Assembly: GCF_034522235.1 (NCBI RefSeq)
Contig: NZ_JAXHLN010000003.1
Location: forward strand, 1,426,001-1,490,000
From: Thiohalophilus sp.
Lineage (GTDB): Bacteria; Pseudomonadota; Gammaproteobacteria; UBA6429; Thiohalophilaceae
Direction: 5' to 3'
Length of the DNA: 64,000 nt
Both the position numbers and the translations under genes were made by a program. Below the pieces are notes generated by a model. The model made no database searches. It was not told the origin of the DNA and worked only from the letters and a program-made list of their open reading frames with translations. Shown piece by piece: positions 51,534 through 59,960 of the stretch. Each line of letters opens with the position of its first letter. Position 1 is the stretch's first letter.

Positions 51534-52376
51534 ATGACCGAGACCATCGAGCACCACGACAGCCAGGAAAAACCTGAGCAGCAGGAGATGCCTTTCGCCG
51601 TGGTGCAGGGCACGCCGATGACCGCGCTGCCCAGGGATCTCTATATTCCGCCCGATGCCCTGGAAATCTTTCTCGCGGAAACCTTCGCCGGGCCGCTGGA
51701 TCTGCTGCTCTATCTGATCAAACGTCAGAACCTGGATATACTTGATCTGCCCATCGCCACCATCACCGCCCAGTATATGGAATATGTGGGCCTGATGACC
51801 GAGCTGCGCCTGGAACTGGCGGCGGAATACCTGGTGATGGCGGCCATGCTGGCCGAGATCAAATCGCGCATGCTGCTGCCGCGACCGGTGAGCGTGGAGG
51901 AGGAAGAGGGCGATCCACGCGCCGAACTGGTGCGCCGCCTGCAGGAATACGAACGCTTTAAAAAGGCCGCCGAGGATATCGACGAGCTGCCGCGGGTGGG
52001 GCGCGATGTGTTTCCCGCCGAGGTCAAGGCGCCCGATCTCAAGGTGGTGCGCACGCCGCCGGAGGTCGATATCAAGGATGTGCTGGCCGCGTTTACCGAT
52101 GTCATGCGCCGCGCCTCCATGTACGAACACCATCATATCAAGATGGAACCGCTGTCGGTGCGCGAACGCATGTCGCGGGTGCTGGGGGCGGTCAAGTCCG
52201 ACAGCTTTACCGATTTCAATGCGCTGTTTACCCTCGAAGAGGGACGCAGCGGCGTGGTCGTCACCCTGCTGGCGATCCTCGAATTGCTCAAACAACACCT
52301 GATCGAAATGGTCCAGACCGAAGCCTATGGGCCGATTCATGTCAAAGCCAAACAAGCCGAGAATAACCAGGAATAA
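51534..52376 (+). CDS. scpA: Segregation and condensation protein A
   Basis: 280 residues. The core PLDLLLYLIKRQNLDILDLPIATITAQYMEYVGLM is the Smc-binding N-terminal region. AAEYLVMAAMLAEIKSRMLLPRP follows, and the C-terminal winged helix is FTLEEGRSGVVVTLLAILELLKQHLIEMVQTEAYGPIHV. The kleisin links the Smc heads and ScpB. An N-terminal extension of about 50 residues (EHHDSQEKPEQQEMPF) precedes the core. Only 3 bp separate it from trpS. Confidence 0.95.
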   Translation: MTETIEHHDSQEKPEQQEMPFAVVQGTPMTALPRDLYIPPDALEIFLAETFAGPLDLLLYLIKRQNLDILDLPIATITAQYMEYVGLMTELRLELAAEYLVMAAMLAEIKSRMLLPRPVSVEEEEGDPRAELVRRLQEYERFKKAAEDIDELPRVGRDVFPAEVKAPDLKVVRTPPEVDIKDVLAAFTDVMRRASMYEHHHIKMEPLSVRERMSRVLGAVKSDSFTDFNALFTLEEGRSGVVVTLLAILELLKQHLIEMVQTEAYGPIHVKAKQAENNQE

Positions 52377-52393
52377 CAGGGCCGAAGCGATCC

Positions 52394-53269
<876 letters not shown>

Positions 53270-53275
53270 CGTCCC

Positions 53276-54097
53276 ATGGCCGAACGCGTACAGAAAGTCC
53301 TGGCCCAGGCCGGCTACGGCTCACGCCGGGAAATCGAATCCTGGATTGAGCAGGGCCGCATTGAAATCAACGGCCAGCCGGCCAAACTCGGCGACCGGGT
53401 CGAAGCGGAGGACGAGATCCGGCTCAACGGCAAGCCGGTGCGCCGCACCCTCGATCTCGCCCCGCGCCGCATCCTGCTCTATAACAAACCCGAAGGCGAA
53501 ATCTGCAGCCGCAACGATCCCGAAGGCCGACCCACGGTATTCGACAAGCTGCCGCCGGTGAAAAACGGCCGCTGGATCGTCGTCGGTCGCCTGGACATTA
53601 ACTCCTCCGGCCTGATCCTGTTCACCACCGACGGGGAGCTGGCCAATCGCCTGATGCACCCCTCCTATGAGATCGAACGCGAGTATGCCGTACGCGTGCT
53701 GGGCGAATTCTCCGACGAGGCGCGTCGCCAGTTGCGCGCCGGCGTTCAGCTGGACGACGGCCCGGCCCGTTTCGACGACATCGTCGACGGCGGCGGGCAG
53801 GGCGTCAATCACTGGTATTACGTGCTGCTGCACGAAGGGCGCAACCGGGAAGTGCGGCGCCTGTTCGAACAGGTGGGCGTCACCGTCAATCGTCTGATTC
53901 GCACCCGCTTCGGCAACCTGTTTCTGCCGCGTCGTGTGCCGCAGGGCAAGTGGCAGGAACTGGGCGAAAAAGATATCAACAATGTCCTGAAGCTGGTCGG
54001 CATGGACGAAGCCCTGCCCAAACCGCCGCGCGCCCGAAAAAAGACAGTCCGCAAAAAACAGGCAAAGAAAAAAACCGCCCGCCAGCAAGGCCGGTAA
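53276..54097 (+). CDS. rluB: 23S rRNA pseudouridine(2605) synthase
   Basis: 273 residues. An N-terminal S4 domain (VQKVLAQAGYGSRREIESWIEQGRIEINGQPA) and a catalytic domain with the GRLD motif (WIVVGRLDINSSGLILFTTDGELANRLMHPSYEIEREYAVRV) are present; the GRLD Asp is the nucleophile. LHEGRNREVRRLFEQVGVTVNRLIRTRFG is the family's late motif. The Lys/Arg-rich tail (RARKKTVRKKQAKKKTARQQGR) is typical of RluB. Starts 6 bp after scpB, completing the scpA-scpB-rluB run. Confidence 0.95.
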   Translation: MAERVQKVLAQAGYGSRREIESWIEQGRIEINGQPAKLGDRVEAEDEIRLNGKPVRRTLDLAPRRILLYNKPEGEICSRNDPEGRPTVFDKLPPVKNGRWIVVGRLDINSSGLILFTTDGELANRLMHPSYEIEREYAVRVLGEFSDEARRQLRAGVQLDDGPARFDDIVDGGGQGVNHWYYVLLHEGRNREVRRLFEQVGVTVNRLIRTRFGNLFLPRRVPQGKWQELGEKDINNVLKLVGMDEALPKPPRARKKTVRKKQAKKKTARQQGR

Positions 54098-54160
54098 CTC
54101 CGCGTTTGCAGGTGACTGTAGATGGAATGCTCGATGTAAAAAAATAATAAGCAGGTTCCC

Positions 54161-55024
54161 ATGCCCGACAGTAGCCGAACGCCAGAGCCGTCCCCCGTTC
54201 AACACCATGACTATCCGCCCCCGGCACCGCTTCGACCGTTTGTTCGCCGGATCCTGCACAGTTACAGCGCCGAGGCGACATCCACGACCATCGCCGTTCC
54301 GCCCACGGGCGCGCACTATATTACGCATGTCTACGGCGCGCCCATGCAGATGCAATATTCCTATAACGCCGACCAGCCGTGTCCCGCGTTGTTCGTCGGC
54401 GGTCAGCTCAAAAGTGAAGTCCCCGTCGCGCGAATTGACGGCAAGGTGGGTCTGTTGGGTATCGAATTTTACCCGACGGGCTTTTATCGTCTTTTTCGGC
54501 AAGACTGCAGCGCCTTCACCGATTGCATGACCGATTTTGCCCGGGTCGTTCCCGAGCATGCCGCGGCATTGAACGAAGCGCTCTCCCTCAAGACAGACAC
54601 AACAAGTCGGCTCGAAACCCTCGAACACTTTCTCTCCCATTTTGCCGACAACGCCGAACAAACCCCCGGCATCGATCAGGCGGTTGCCTTGATCGAAAAT
54701 CAGGGGGGCTATCTGCGCGTTGAAGAGCTGGCCCAAAAATGTCACTGGAGCCCCAAACAGTTATACAGGTATTTCATGAAGATAGTCGGGGTTTCCCCCA
54801 AGCATTTCGCCAAGATTGTGCAGATCAATGGGGTCGTGGCCCAAATTCATGCCGGCAGTTACGAGGGATTGCACCAGCTCGCCCTGCAGTGCGGCTACTA
54901 CGACCAGGCGCACTTTATCCGTGATTTTCAGCGCCTGATCGGAACCAATCCGCTCGCTTTTTTACAACATCCGGACCCGTTTTTGAAAACCTACCTCGGT
55001 CGGGTGGGATCACCCGACAGCTGA
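54161..55024 (+). CDS. AraC-family transcriptional regulator with DUF6597-type N-domain
   Basis: 287 residues. The N-terminal half resembles DUF6597 (YPPPAPLRPFVRRILHSYSAEATSTTIAVPPTGAHYITHVYGAP ... VGLLGIEFYPTGFYRLF). The C-terminal AraC double helix-turn-helix is LRVEELAQKCHWSPKQLYRYFMKIVGVSPKHFAKIVQINGVVAQIHAG and LALQCGYYDQAHFIRDFQRLIGTNPLAFL. It likely controls the lipoprotein gene downstream. A decayed second copy of its DNA-binding part lies at 57323-57480, upstream of the next lipoprotein gene. Confidence 0.88.
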   Translation: MPDSSRTPEPSPVQHHDYPPPAPLRPFVRRILHSYSAEATSTTIAVPPTGAHYITHVYGAPMQMQYSYNADQPCPALFVGGQLKSEVPVARIDGKVGLLGIEFYPTGFYRLFRQDCSAFTDCMTDFARVVPEHAAALNEALSLKTDTTSRLETLEHFLSHFADNAEQTPGIDQAVALIENQGGYLRVEELAQKCHWSPKQLYRYFMKIVGVSPKHFAKIVQINGVVAQIHAGSYEGLHQLALQCGYYDQAHFIRDFQRLIGTNPLAFLQHPDPFLKTYLGRVGSPDS

Positions 55025-55089
55025 CACCTTATTTAACGTCATAGAAGTCGCGCCTGTCCCCCTTGCACTCAATCCCCTTGAGCGCATTG

Positions 55090-55135
55090 CCGGGGTTGTC
55101 TGTTTTTTACAATACCCCGGCTTGCATTCACGCTA
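55090..55135 (+). promoter_or_regulatory. Copy 1 of a 21-bp motif upstream of a lipoprotein gene
   Basis: A 21-bp motif from 55096 (GTTGTCTG, six T, ACAATAC) matches the one at 57511-57531 in 19 of 21 positions. It has TTGT/ACAA ends. Similarity continues to CGCTA at about 55135. Probably an operator or promoter shared by the two lipoprotein genes. Confidence 0.5.
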
Positions 55136-55165
55136 GTTTCCCATAGCAGCTTTTGTGAACTTGCG

Positions 55166-55303
55166 AAATAAGTGTTCCGAATACCGATCCAGGGAGATTG
55201 CTTCCTCACGTTGTTCCTCGCAATGACCTCGCTATTTTCGGTCATTGCGAGCGAAGCGAAGCAATCTTTTGAACCAGGTGCCCCGGTATTCGGAACACTT
55301 AAT
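55166..55303. mobile_element. MITE-like element, copy 1 (138 bp)
   Basis: Terminal repeats AAATAAGTGTTCCGAATA (55166) and TATTCGGAACACTTA (ending 55301). Inside is a nested inverted repeat: GATTGCTTCCTCACGTTGTT...CGCAATGACC against GGTCATTGCGAGCGAAGCGAAGCAATC. Copy 2 at 59015-59157 is the same element in the opposite orientation. No open frame. Confidence 0.85.
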
Positions 55304-55507
55304 TCAGCTTGTCGAGGGGCGTCAAAGGACGTCTGTTTTGTTGTCGTCCTGCATAAACGCGCCAATGAAAAAGACTTTTTCGATGGTATCTGAAAAACAA
55401 ACAGGTATGTCGTAAACAACACACCAACATGTGACTTCCAGAAAATCAGCCCGGGCCGTGGCCAAAGGGTTTTACAGATTAAGCAGAAAGACCAGGGGGA
55501 AATAAAA

Positions 55508-57106
55508 ATGACGTCGAATCCCAGTATATTGGCAAGTATCTGGCTGCGTGCCGGGTTGATCGCCTTGTCCGTCTCGTTGACCGCGTGCGGCGGCAGCAGT
55601 GGTTCAGGTGATACCGACAGTGGCGAGGTGACACAAAGCGGCTTCACCGGCGCGGCTCAAAAAGGCCCGTTCCGCTCGGGTGGCGAGGCCACTGCGACCG
55701 TGTTGAATGCTGACGGCAGTCCGGGCGGTGATTCGGCCAGCGGCGAGATCGGTGACAGCGGCGCTTACAGTATCGACAGCGCCGCGGTTGACTGGAGCGG
55801 CCCCACCTTGCTGCAACTCGCCGGCACCTATTTTGACGAGACCGCCGGCAACTTCAGCAGCGTCTCCCGGGAACTGGATGCGGCCATCAACATCACCGGC
55901 GACGATCTGCAAGCCAATGTGAACCTGTTTACCCACTTCGCCGCGGCCCGTATCCGGCAGTTGATGGCCGACGGCGAGACCTTCGCCGATGCTGTCACCC
56001 AGGCTCACGACGAACTGCAAACCCTGACCGGCATCGGCGCCGATCCCCGCGAACTTAATCTGCTGGAAAGCGAGGCCGCGCTGGAAGAAGACAGCGCCAA
56101 TCTGCTGCTGTTTTCCGCCGCGTTGCTCACAGCGGGTCTGGATCAGACTGACATCGATGCCATTGCCGCCGATTTTGCCGATAACGGGCTGGTCGACGGC
56201 TCCGTGGATGGCAGCGGCCAGAGCGCCTTTGCACAGATTCAGCAGGCGGCGGAGAACAACGCCAACCTGCTCGATGACGCACGTACCGCGCTGCAAGACA
56301 TGTACGGCGGCGAGCCGCCCCAGGGGGATAACAGCGGTATGGGCTGGCTGCTCGACGCCTGCACCGCGGCCAGACTCAATGAGCCGCGCGTGGTGTGCGA
56401 GGACGAGGCGTTCTACGGCAACGACCGTGACGACAGCGGTGAATTCGTAACCTTCATTCCCCGCGAGGCGGGTCACTATACGGTGGAATTGTTTGGCGAT
56501 CCGAATGCCACTGATGCCAATGTCGGGCAATGCTCCTGGGTCGTATACAAGGATGCAGATACAAGTTCCACCGAGATGGGCGATAGTTACCACTCCAACG
56601 GTTGGTGCGGGGTGGAGGATGTGACCACTTTCCGCCTTGGCGGCGGGCGCGAATATTACATCCGCCCGCTTGTCAGCCAGGATGACGACACCGGCCCCGA
56701 TGCCCGCTTCAAGCTGTCGGTGATTCGGGTTGCCGAGGGCAAGGCGCTGGCGAGCAGCGCCGTCGCGATCCCGGTGGGTGACACCTACGACGCGGTCGTC
56801 GGCAAGCTCATCAACACGTCCGATGAGAGCTACTACCGCTTCGAAGTAGGGCAGGGCGATTACACCATCGGCGCCGGCGGCTATCCGTGCGGCGACGGCG
56901 AGCTGCGCCTGGATCTCTATGAAGACGCCTTCAGTACCAAGATCGAAAAAGCCTGGGAGGCGGACGTATGTTACCAGTCCATGGACGTGAGCATCGAGGC
57001 CGGCACTTACTATCTCAAGGTGGAGAACCGGCTGGGCGGATTTAATCGGGATACTTTCCGGCCGTCGCCGGGCGGTATCGGCTTCGAACTCAGCGTGTCG
57101 CCCTGA
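55508..57106 (+). CDS. Large lipoprotein of unknown function
   Basis: 532 residues. Lipoprotein signal peptide with lipobox LTAC (Cys27), a Gly/Ser linker, then GFTGAAQKGPFRSGGEATATVLNADGSP, a beta-rich start seen in some surface lipoproteins. A helical middle (LDAAINITGDDLQANVNLFTHFAAARIRQLMADGETFADAVTQAHDELQ) follows, and the C-terminal half has beta-sandwich, pre-peptidase-like pattern units (FVTFIPREAGHYTVELFGDP, YYRFEVGQGDYTIGAGGYP, AGTYYLKVENRLGG). Likely at the cell surface. Good ribosome site (CAGGGGGA). Family not named with certainty. Confidence 0.75.
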   Translation: MTSNPSILASIWLRAGLIALSVSLTACGGSSGSGDTDSGEVTQSGFTGAAQKGPFRSGGEATATVLNADGSPGGDSASGEIGDSGAYSIDSAAVDWSGPTLLQLAGTYFDETAGNFSSVSRELDAAINITGDDLQANVNLFTHFAAARIRQLMADGETFADAVTQAHDELQTLTGIGADPRELNLLESEAALEEDSANLLLFSAALLTAGLDQTDIDAIAADFADNGLVDGSVDGSGQSAFAQIQQAAENNANLLDDARTALQDMYGGEPPQGDNSGMGWLLDACTAARLNEPRVVCEDEAFYGNDRDDSGEFVTFIPREAGHYTVELFGDPNATDANVGQCSWVVYKDADTSSTEMGDSYHSNGWCGVEDVTTFRLGGGREYYIRPLVSQDDDTGPDARFKLSVIRVAEGKALASSAVAIPVGDTYDAVVGKLINTSDESYYRFEVGQGDYTIGAGGYPCGDGELRLDLYEDAFSTKIEKAWEADVCYQSMDVSIEAGTYYLKVENRLGGFNRDTFRPSPGGIGFELSVSP

Positions 57107-57129
57107 GCAGGATTGGCACGGAGGCGCCG

Positions 57130-57151
57130 GCCCGTTGCGTATGCAACGGGC
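57130..57151 (+). terminator. Terminator-like hairpin after the large lipoprotein gene
   Basis: Perfect 9-bp stem GCCCGTTGC / GCAACGGGC, loop GTAT, 24 bp after the stop. The downstream T-run is poor. A second perfect stem GGTTGTGAG / CTCACAACC follows at 57192-57217. Confidence 0.55.
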
Positions 57152-57322
57152 GTATTGTGCAAATCCGACACAGCGGCGCGGGATCGCTTCAGGTTGTGAG
57201 CGGGATAACTCACAACCCCGGGTATCGCGCTGTACGCAATGCCGGGGCGGATTCCACCATCAGAACAACCAGGAGTCACGTTTATGTGGGGCAACTTCAT
57301 TCGAGAGGCGCATCGCCGGTTA

Positions 57323-57480
57323 TGTTGATCTGAAGATCACGAGTGGCGTCTGCGCGTTGAACAGTTGGCAAAAAAATGACCCTGTAGTCCAAACGGTTAT
57401 ACCGGGATTACCTGAGGCTGGTCAGGGTTTTCCCTAACGATTTGGCGAGGATTGTGCGGGTCAATTGGCTTGCAGCTCAA
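57323..57480 (+). pseudogene. AraC-family regulator remnant
   Basis: The DNA aligns with the 3' part of the intact AraC gene (about 54689-54842): CTGCGCGTTGAACAGTTGGC, GTTATACCGG, GGTTTTCCC, GATTTGGCGAGGATTGTGCG and GGTCAATTGG occur in the same order as CTGCGCGTTGAAGAGCTGGC and its followers. The frame is broken by a TGA and small gaps. The segment after it also matches the DNA after the intact gene, so a whole block was duplicated and this regulator decayed. Confidence 0.75.
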
Positions 57481-57510
57481 TGAGATACTGAAAATGACCC
57501 GGGTTTCCGG

Positions 57511-57546
57511 GTTGTCCGATTTTTACAATACGGCACATTCCTGCTC
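57511..57546 (+). promoter_or_regulatory. Copy 2 of the 21-bp motif upstream of a lipoprotein gene
   Basis: From 57511 (GTTGTCCGATTTTTACAATA and C), 19 of 21 positions identical to the copy at 55096. It lies about 150 bp upstream of the CsgG-like gene. Confidence 0.5.
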
Positions 57547-57679
57547 AGGCTATCTTCGACAATGGCCTGGTACTTAAGTGATTGGGGAAAGTGCGTTGAT
57601 CAAGGCCTGCCCCGGGCCATGTGCCTGAAAAATTAAAATGTTGCCCCCCTGCAAAACAGAATAACGGAGGACCTGCGTA

Positions 57680-58501
57680 ATGAAACTTCCCGTCACATTG
57701 ATGTCGCTGACAGCCGCGCTCGTTCTGAGCGGATGCGGCGCCGTAAGCGGTTTGACGAGCTCCCAGTCCGGCGCTTCGGCAGAAGCCGATACGACGCTGC
57801 AGGATGAGCTCGGTCCCTATAACGGCCCCCGTCCCCGTGTGGCGGTCGCCGATTTCAAATGGAAGGTCGACCAGGGTGGCCGATCGGTGAAGATCTCCGG
57901 TCTGCCGGGGACAGGCAGTGGCATCACCATCAGCGAGCAGGAACACGGGGTGATGACCGGACTGGAAGACATGCTCACTACCGCACTGGTCCAGAGCCAG
58001 CGCTTTCGGGTACTGGAGCGCAGCCAGCTTGAAGAAGTTCAGTCCGAGCAAAAGCTGGGAGCCTCCGGTCAGGTCGATGCGGCAACTGCCGCACAACGGG
58101 GAAAGATCGCCGGCGCGGACCTTCTGATCGTCGCCGCGGTCACCGGCTGGGAGCCGAATACCAGCGGCGGTTCCGCCAGCGGTGGCGGCGGCCTGCTGGG
58201 CAAGGCCGGTGCCGTGTTCGGCGGTCTCTCCGGGGCGATGAATAAATCGGCCATGGCGATGGATATCCGCCTGATCGATTCAAAGACCGGTGAAGTGGTC
58301 GCGGCCACCAATATCGACGCCGAGGCAAAAGACGTGAATCTCGGTGCCGCCCTGGGCGCGATCGGTGGCGGCGCCTTCGGCGGCGGCGCCCTGTCGTCCT
58401 ACTCCAATACGCCGATGGAAAAAGTCATCCGCGAGTGCATCTACGAATCGACCAAGTACGTCGTAAAAAGTACGCCGAACCGTTACTTCCAGGAAAATTG
58501 A
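57680..58501 (+). CDS. CsgG/HfaB-family lipoprotein
   Basis: 273 residues. Lipobox LSGC (Cys19) in a signal peptide, then PRPRVAVADFKWKVDQGG, EHGVMTGLEDMLTTALVQSQRFRVLERSQLEEVQSEQKL, GKIAGADLLIVAAVTGWEPN and AMDIRLIDSKTGEVVAATNIDAEAKDVNLG, the CsgG-type core. CsgG proper forms an outer-membrane secretion pore for curli; many relatives in environmental bacteria have no known export role. The Gly-rich stretch (GGAFGGGALSSYS) may be part of the membrane-spanning region. No curli genes lie next to it. Confidence 0.85.
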   Translation: MKLPVTLMSLTAALVLSGCGAVSGLTSSQSGASAEADTTLQDELGPYNGPRPRVAVADFKWKVDQGGRSVKISGLPGTGSGITISEQEHGVMTGLEDMLTTALVQSQRFRVLERSQLEEVQSEQKLGASGQVDAATAAQRGKIAGADLLIVAAVTGWEPNTSGGSASGGGGLLGKAGAVFGGLSGAMNKSAMAMDIRLIDSKTGEVVAATNIDAEAKDVNLGAALGAIGGGAFGGGALSSYSNTPMEKVIRECIYESTKYVVKSTPNRYFQEN

Positions 58502-58532
58502 TCCTGGCCATGTACCCGGGGTCGTACTGCTG

Positions 58533-58918
58533 ATCGACACGGAATCAAACAGCGGAAAGTACAGCAGTGTCAGCGGAGGGAGTTACCACACCGCCAGCGG
58601 AAACAACAGCAGCGTCAGCGGTGGCGCCAATAATAACGCCAGTGGGGACTCCAGCAGCGTCAGTGGTGGGGAGTCCAATAGTGTCATCGGGAGCTTCAGC
58701 AGCGTCAGCGGAGGAAGTTTTAATAGCGCCAGCGGGCAATCCAGCAGCGTCAGCGGTGGATATCTCAACACCGCGAGCGAGAGAGAGTAGCGTCAGCGGG
58801 GGGACCCAAAACACTGCCAGCGGGATCCCACAGCAGCGTCAGCGGTGGTGATTCGGTAGAGGCGGCGACAACGGCTGGCTGGGCGGCGGGCTCTTCGGGC
58901 ACCTACGCCGACCCATAA
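58533..58918 (+). pseudogene. Decayed adhesin-type protein with seven 15-residue SSVSGG repeats
   Basis: Translated in three segments (frame changes near 58785 and 58825) it reads as seven units of SSVSGGxxNTASGxx (45 bp each): SSVSGGSYHTASGNN, SSVSGGANNNASGDS, SSVSGGESNSVIGSF, SSVSGGSFNSASGQS, SSVSGGYLNTASERE, SSVSGGTQNTASGIP and SSVSGGDSVEAATTAG, then a short C-terminus ending in TYADP and TAA (58916-58918). The pattern resembles YadA-head or Hep_Hag-like left-handed beta-roll repeats. No start codon or signal peptide remains. Confidence 0.7.
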
Positions 58919-58950
58919 ATTAGGCAGGCACGGTAAATAATTTAACAGTG

Positions 58951-59002
58951 ACCTCGTCCCTCGTCCCTCGTCCCTCGTCCCTCGTTACTCGCCCGAAGGG
59001 CG
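58951..59002 (+). repeat. CTCGTCC heptamer array with a CGCCC-GAA-GGGCG hairpin
   Basis: CCTCGTCCCTCGTCCCTCGT and onward, then CTCGTTACTCGCCCGAAGGG. It lies between the adhesin remnant and MITE-like copy 2. Confidence 0.8.
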
Positions 59003-59014
59003 GGGGGTGGGGTG

Positions 59015-59157
59015 CTAAATAAGTGTTCCGAATACCCGATTACGTTGTTCAAAAGATTGCTTCGCTTCGCTCGCAATGACCGAAAATAGAGAGGTCATTG
59101 CGAGGAACAACGTGACGAAGCAATCTCTCTGGACTGATATTCGGAACACTTATTTAG
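59015..59157. mobile_element. MITE-like element, copy 2 (143 bp)
   Basis: Perfect 20-bp terminal inverted repeats CTAAATAAGTGTTCCGAATA (59015-59034 and, inverted, 59138-59157). Nested inverted repeat AGATTGCTTCGCTTCGCTCG...TGACC against GGTCATTGCGAGGAACAACG...AATCT. Opposite orientation to copy 1. Its right end encodes the TAA stop (59154-59156) of the neighbouring minus-strand gene. Confidence 0.88.
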
Positions 59158-59582
59158 CTGGCCTGTTTGATGCGGTGTTTGGAGCGCAGGGTATAGGGTT
59201 TGAGCTCCGTGGGCAGGTCGAGGTATTCACTCAGCATGATGATCAGCTTGCGTTTGTCGCCGGCGCCGATCTGTTTGAGCTTGTCGATCACTTGCTTGTC
59301 CTCGAGCGAGTCGTTGAAGTCGCGCAGAATGTAGATACCGTAATGCGGCGTGGTATCGATGTGTTTCAGGACCTCCAGCGGCGTCCGGGTATGGGGGAGT
59401 GTGATGTGAGCGGCGCCGAGTCGGTGTATGCCTTCCCCGGGCAGATGCATATAGAACGCCTTGTTACTGAAGCGGCTCAGCTGGGTAAACAGATCGATGA
59501 CCCGATCCGTGTCATAGGTTTCCATCGTCGCCAGTTTGAAGCGGGTTTCAAGAATCTTTTCCAGCTGGTGCAGGTAGTTCAT
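59154..59582 (-). CDS. Stand-alone protein resembling the N-domain of Ycf46-type AAA+ ATPases
   Basis: 142 residues. LEKILETRFKLATMETYDTDRVIDLFTQLSRFSNKAFYMHLPGEGIHRL ... TPHYGIYILRDFNDSLEDKQVIDKLKQIGAGDKRKLIIMLSEYLDLPTELKPYTL follows the plan of the region before the ATPase module in Ycf46-like proteins (RFPLIYVET, IYVLRDFH, LSP.LDLP.EL). The Walker-containing part is absent. The stop codon is supplied by the MITE-like element, so the gene may have been cut short, or the element may have landed at the natural end. Role unknown. Confidence 0.65.
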   Translation of the reverse strand: MNYLHQLEKILETRFKLATMETYDTDRVIDLFTQLSRFSNKAFYMHLPGEGIHRLGAAHITLPHTRTPLEVLKHIDTTPHYGIYILRDFNDSLEDKQVIDKLKQIGAGDKRKLIIMLSEYLDLPTELKPYTLRSKHRIKQAS

Positions 59583-59605
59583 TCTGCTGATTCCAAATGA
59601 TCGGC

Positions 59606-59684
59606 GTTAAACCCCAGTATAATCCTTCTCTTGCGACTTCATAGGTCCGGAGTGTGACCGGGTTCAAATTCCGGGGGGTTTAAC
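59606..59684. repeat. 10-bp inverted repeat enclosing a T-loop-like hairpin
   Basis: GTTAAACCCC (59606-59615) / GGGGTTTAAC (59675-59684), perfect. Just inside the right arm is CCGG-GTTCAAATT-CCGG, which resembles a tRNA T-arm, but no D-arm or anticodon arm fits. TATAAT (59618-59623) lies in the loop. The rest of the spacer (to 59960) holds further stems (CTGACCG/CGGTCAG) and nothing recognised. Confidence 0.5.
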
Positions 59685-59960
59685 ACTTCGGGGAGCTGAC
59701 CGAGGGCCTGAAGGGTTTTGGCTGTACCAACGCGGCCGGTCAGGCACCGCGCAAACAGCGTCCCTGGCAACCCGGGCAGACAGACTTGAGGCAAAAACCA
59801 TAAATATCAATTAAAACAATAACTTGAAGAGTTGTTCCGGTGCGTCGTCGATAACCGGCGCGGTTGCGGCGCGCCGGCACTTGCTTTTGCGGAACGGCTG
59901 GGCAACAGTGCGGTCTAAAAAACGGTTATATCAGCACACAGACACTTGAAGGGGGAAAGC

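Noticed and set aside
54098-54160. Rho-independent terminator after rluB
   Set aside because: No GC stem before the A-rich stretch; nothing supports it.
57192-57217. lac-operator-like sequence TTGTGAGCGGGATAACTCA
   Set aside because: Half sites TTGTGAG and CTCACAA are 8 bp apart instead of the close spacing of lac operators; it is better read as a 9-bp stem with an 8-nt loop after the lipoprotein gene.
57531-57546. Sigma-54 promoter before the CsgG-like gene
   Set aside because: The nearest GG and GC are 9 bp apart, not 10; the matching place at 55119-55132 has 11.
59606-59684. tRNA gene
   Set aside because: Only the T-arm-like hairpin fits; position 61 would be T, and no D-arm or anticodon arm can be drawn.
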